64,000 bases of DNA from Nocardioides alpinus (GTDB taxonomy: Bacteria > Actinomycetota > Actinomycetes > Propionibacteriales > Nocardioidaceae). The notes beneath the pieces are model-generated. The model searched no databases and was not told where the DNA came from. It was given only the letters and a program-made list of their open reading frames with translations. Below, piece after piece: positions 61,666 to 64,000 of the stretch. Location of the stretch: positions 366,343-430,342 of the forward strand of contig NZ_FOKC01000003.1 in the NCBI RefSeq assembly GCF_900112035.1, in the 5' to 3' direction. The stretch's first letter is position 1. Every line of letters starts with the position of its first letter. The translations under genes were made by a program, and so were the position numbers.

Positions 61666-62702
61666 TCGAGGTCGAGCAGCACGCCGTCGGCGTACGCCGC
61701 CTGTCCTGAGCCTGTCGACGGGTCGTCGCGGCGCAGGGTCATCGACTCGTCACGGCCCTTGGTCGCCACCAGCCGCAGCCGCAGCGCGCCCAGGCCCGGG
61801 GCGTCCAGCACGACGGTGTCGAGGACCTCCGACCAGGCGTGCACCGTGTCGCCCGCGAAGGCGGGGGCGACGTGCGCGCCGGCGTTGATCGCTGCGACCA
61901 GCTGGGCGTTGGCCAGTCCGTTGAAGGACAGCGCGCGGGCCAGCGAGATCACGTGACCCCCGTAGACCAGCCGTCGGCCGTCGGGACGGACCTCGGTGCT
62001 GAAGTGCACCTTGGCGGTGTTCTGCCACAGCCGCGTGGCCATCATGTGCTCGGCGTCGGTGAGGGTCACCCCGTCGACGTGGTCGATCCGCTCCCCCACC
62101 TCGTAGTCGTCGAGCAGGTGCGGCGAACCGGCCGCGACGCGGTCGTACGCGCTGAAGTCGAGACCGGCGGGCACCACCAGGTCCTCGGGCGCCACGGCCG
62201 ACGCGAGCGTGGGCACGACGGTCTCCGGTGCCGGGGAGTCGGACGAGCGCTTGTGCACCATCACCCAGCGCGCCCAGTCGATCGCGACCTCGCCCCGCTG
62301 GTTGGTGGCGGTCGAGCGGACCCAGACCACGCCCGTCCTCCCGTTGGAGTTCTCCTTGAGTCCGATCACCTCCGAGCGCGTGCGCAGGGTGTCGCCCGGC
62401 ACGACCGGGACGTGGAAGCGGCACTCGGCGTAGCCCAGGTTGGCGACCGCGTTGAGGGAGACGTCGGGGACGGTCTTGCCGAAGGCGATGTGGAAGCCGA
62501 CCAGCTCCTCGACCGGGTGCTGGGCCAGGCCCACCGAGGCGGCGAACTCCGCCGACGACGGCAGCGCGAACCTGGTCGGGTAGATCGCACCGTAGAGCGC
62601 CCGGTCACCCTCGGTGACCGTGCGGGGCGTGGCGTGGTCGATGACCTGCCCGACGGTGAAGTCCTCGAAGAAGTTGCCGGGGTTCGTCTTCATGCCGGAC
62701 AT
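61641..62702 (-). CDS. MaoC-family dehydratase (mesaconyl-CoA hydratase-like)
   Basis: A 353-residue double hot-dog protein. The first MaoC domain has FFEDFTVGQVIDHATPRTVTEGDRALY; the second has the hydratase pattern VTLTDAEHMMATRLWQNTAKVHF. The whole resembles beta-methylmalyl-CoA dehydratase/mesaconyl-CoA hydratase. Near the C-terminus an in-frame DPSTGSGQA segment comes from a dispersed repeat. ATG 62702 used; ATG 62693 possible. The 3' end overlaps the sulfotransferase gene by 25 bases. Confidence 0.85.
   Translation of the reverse strand: MSGMKTNPGNFFEDFTVGQVIDHATPRTVTEGDRALYGAIYPTRFALPSSAEFAASVGLAQHPVEELVGFHIAFGKTVPDVSLNAVANLGYAECRFHVPVVPGDTLRTRSEVIGLKENSNGRTGVVWVRSTATNQRGEVAIDWARWVMVHKRSSDSPAPETVVPTLASAVAPEDLVVPAGLDFSAYDRVAAGSPHLLDDYEVGERIDHVDGVTLTDAEHMMATRLWQNTAKVHFSTEVRPDGRRLVYGGHVISLARALSFNGLANAQLVAAINAGAHVAPAFAGDTVHAWSEVLDTVVLDAPGLGALRLRLVATKGRDESMTLRRDDPSTGSGQAAYADGVLLDLDYWAFVPR
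61700..61721. repeat. Dispersed repeat inside the MaoC gene
   Basis: A 22-bp sequence, CCTGTCCTGAGCCTGTC then GACGG, of the type TGTCCTGAGCCTGTCGAAGG that recurs in many actinobacterial genomes (from memory). Read on the minus strand it gives DPSTGSGQA in frame. Confidence 0.65.
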
Positions 62703-62720
62703 CGTGCCGCAGTCACCGAG

Positions 62721-63572
62721 TCAGGGCGCGTAGGGGTGGCGGCGCTGGACCTCACCCGCCGGCGTGGTGCTGAGGTAGCCGGACTCGCCGAGCTCGTTGC
62801 CGACGTAGATGTTGAGCTCGGTGGGCTCGCCGTTCCACCGCACCAGGAGGGCATGGGTGAACCGTCCCTCCTCCACGTCGAGGCCCTGCTCGGCGACCTC
62901 GATGTTGGCGAACAGCCGGCGTACGTCGATCGCGCCGGCGTCGACGCGTTGGCTCGGGCCCCTCACCGCGGCGGCCGTCGTGTCCTGGCGCCAGTCGCCG
63001 TCCCAGGTCCACCGCTCCATCCGCGGCCGCGCGCCGCGCACCGGCACCTGCACCCCGACGCGCTGGGGGAAGAAGCCGACCTCGAAGGCCTCGAGCGTGC
63101 CGAACCTCTTCTCGTAGGCCCGCAGGAACCGCCGCACCTGCCCCGGCGTCATCTCGAAGGATGCGGGCTCTGCCGCAGCGGCCTGCGAGGACACGGCCGG
63201 GGCATCGATGCCCGTGGACGAGGTCCAGTCGGAGTTGCCGGTCGAGAGGAACACCAGCGGCACGAGGGCCAGCACACCGACGACCGCCGCGACGACGCCC
63301 GCCACGACCAGCCCGGTCCTGGCGGGACGACGGTCGGACGCCACCGCGTGGAGCTGCGCCGGCGACAGCGGTGCAGGACGGACGACCTCGTGCGCCGCGG
63401 CACCTTGCAGGTCCCGCGTCAGCCCGGTCAGCTCGTCGAGCGTCTCGGCCGACAGCGCGCGCGACACCCGCAGCTCGCGGTCGGCGTCGCCCAGCTGCCC
63501 GTCGACGTACGCCGCCTCGATGGTCTCGACGGCGCGGTCGCGGTCGGCGTCGCGTGCGCGGAAGTCCCCCAT
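62721..63572 (-). CDS. DUF1707 domain membrane protein
   Basis: A 283-residue protein. Residues 1-55 are a DUF1707 (SHOCT-like) domain: RARDADRDRAVETIEAAYVDGQLGDADRELRVSRALSAETLDEL. One membrane helix follows near 86-109, then an external domain of about 160 residues with no recognised fold. Function unknown. Start ATG 63572. Confidence 0.82.
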   Translation of the reverse strand: MGDFRARDADRDRAVETIEAAYVDGQLGDADRELRVSRALSAETLDELTGLTRDLQGAAAHEVVRPAPLSPAQLHAVASDRRPARTGLVVAGVVAAVVGVLALVPLVFLSTGNSDWTSSTGIDAPAVSSQAAAAEPASFEMTPGQVRRFLRAYEKRFGTLEAFEVGFFPQRVGVQVPVRGARPRMERWTWDGDWRQDTTAAAVRGPSQRVDAGAIDVRRLFANIEVAEQGLDVEEGRFTHALLVRWNGEPTELNIYVGNELGESGYLSTTPAGEVQRRHPYAP

Positions 63573-63623
63573 GGCGGGAGTCTAGGCCGCTGCACGCGCG
63601 CCGGGACCGACTGCGGAGCCGGC

Positions 63624-64000
63624 CTAGTCCTTCGTGCTGAAGGCCGCGTCGAACGAGGCGGACGGCGCGTCGAACGCCAGGCGACGCACGAACTCCAACG
63701 CCTCCGGCGCACCCACGAGCCGGTCCATCCCCGCGTCCTCCCACTCCACCGAGATCGGCCCGTCATAACCGATCGTGTTGAGCATCCGGAACGACGCCTC
63801 CCACGGCACATCACCATGCCCGGTCGAGACGAAGTCCCACCCCCGACGCGGATCCGCCCACGCCAGGTGCGACCCCAACCGACCATTACGACCATTGCCG
63901 ACCTGACGCTTCGCGTCCTTGCAGTCCACGTGATAGATCCGGTCCTTGAAGTCCCACAAGAACCCCACCGGATCCAGGTCCTGCCACACGAAGTGCGACG
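63624..64000 (-). CDS. Sugar phosphate isomerase/epimerase (TIM barrel), C-terminal part
   Basis: The last 125 residues of a xylose-isomerase-like TIM-barrel protein; the start lies beyond the window. Metal-binding features DPVGFLWDFKDRIYHVDCKDAK, GHGDVPWEA and ISVEWEDAGMDR are visible. Related enzymes act in inositol or rare-sugar breakdown. Stop TAG at 63624. Confidence 0.85.
   Translation of the reverse strand, partial: SHFVWQDLDPVGFLWDFKDRIYHVDCKDAKRQVGNGRNGRLGSHLAWADPRRGWDFVSTGHGDVPWEASFRMLNTIGYDGPISVEWEDAGMDRLVGAPEALEFVRRLAFDAPSASFDAAFSTKD

Overview
The window is a high-GC (about 70%) actinobacterial chromosome segment. I take it to be Nocardioides-like: codon third positions are almost all G/C, GTG starts are frequent, and WhiB, AdnAB, mycoredoxin, DUF3107, DUF5302 and DUF5679 proteins are all present. 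Several dispersed palindromes also look like those I remember from Nocardioidaceae genomes. The genus is an inference. I see no rRNA, tRNA, CRISPR array, transposase, integrase or phage gene.

Two stretches of conserved actinobacterial backbone flank an accessory block. The left stretch (1-15.8 kb) carries whiB7 with its leader ORF and attenuator, uvrD2, a mycoredoxin, nudC, a Zur-box-controlled zinc chaperone (aztD), deoD and the recombination motor-nuclease pair adnB/adnA. The right stretch (44.2-59.5 kb) carries an alkyltransferase-like repair gene, a DUF4129/MoxR/DUF58 operon, moeZ, a TetR regulator with DUF3107, a ferritin-like protein, a DEAD-box RNA helicase, a ParA ATPase and a histidine phosphatase. 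As I remember it, the same order runs from whiB7 (Rv3197A) to gpm2 (Rv3214) in Mycobacterium tuberculosis. The roughly 28 kb between adnA and the alkyltransferase-like gene would then be a lineage-specific insertion.

The insertion is rich in nitrogen-compound catabolism. It has a ring-opening amidohydrolase (barbiturase/cyanuric acid hydrolase family) with carbamate kinase; a hydantoinase/oxoprolinase-type HyuAB pair; an amidase; a three-subunit molybdenum hydroxylase with a CoxG-like protein; a UraA-type uracil permease; a PucR-type regulator; and a divergent DUF2877-FdrA-DUF1116 operon related to oxamate transcarbamylase. Together these suggest an oxidative pyrimidine (uracil to barbiturate) route in which the ureido product is split by phosphorolysis and ATP is recovered by carbamate kinase. 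That assembled pathway is my main hypothesis; no single gene proves it. The insertion also holds a SPFH/TrkA_C/ArsB-NhaD transport operon, a two-component system and an orphan LanC-like protein.

The right end (59.6-64 kb) has a methyltransferase, a sulfotransferase-like protein, a MaoC dehydratase, a DUF1707 protein and a partial TIM-barrel sugar isomerase. Repeats are notable throughout: a 72-bp-period tandem repeat, two copies of a long palindrome, and four dispersed palindromes lying inside or at the end of coding genes.
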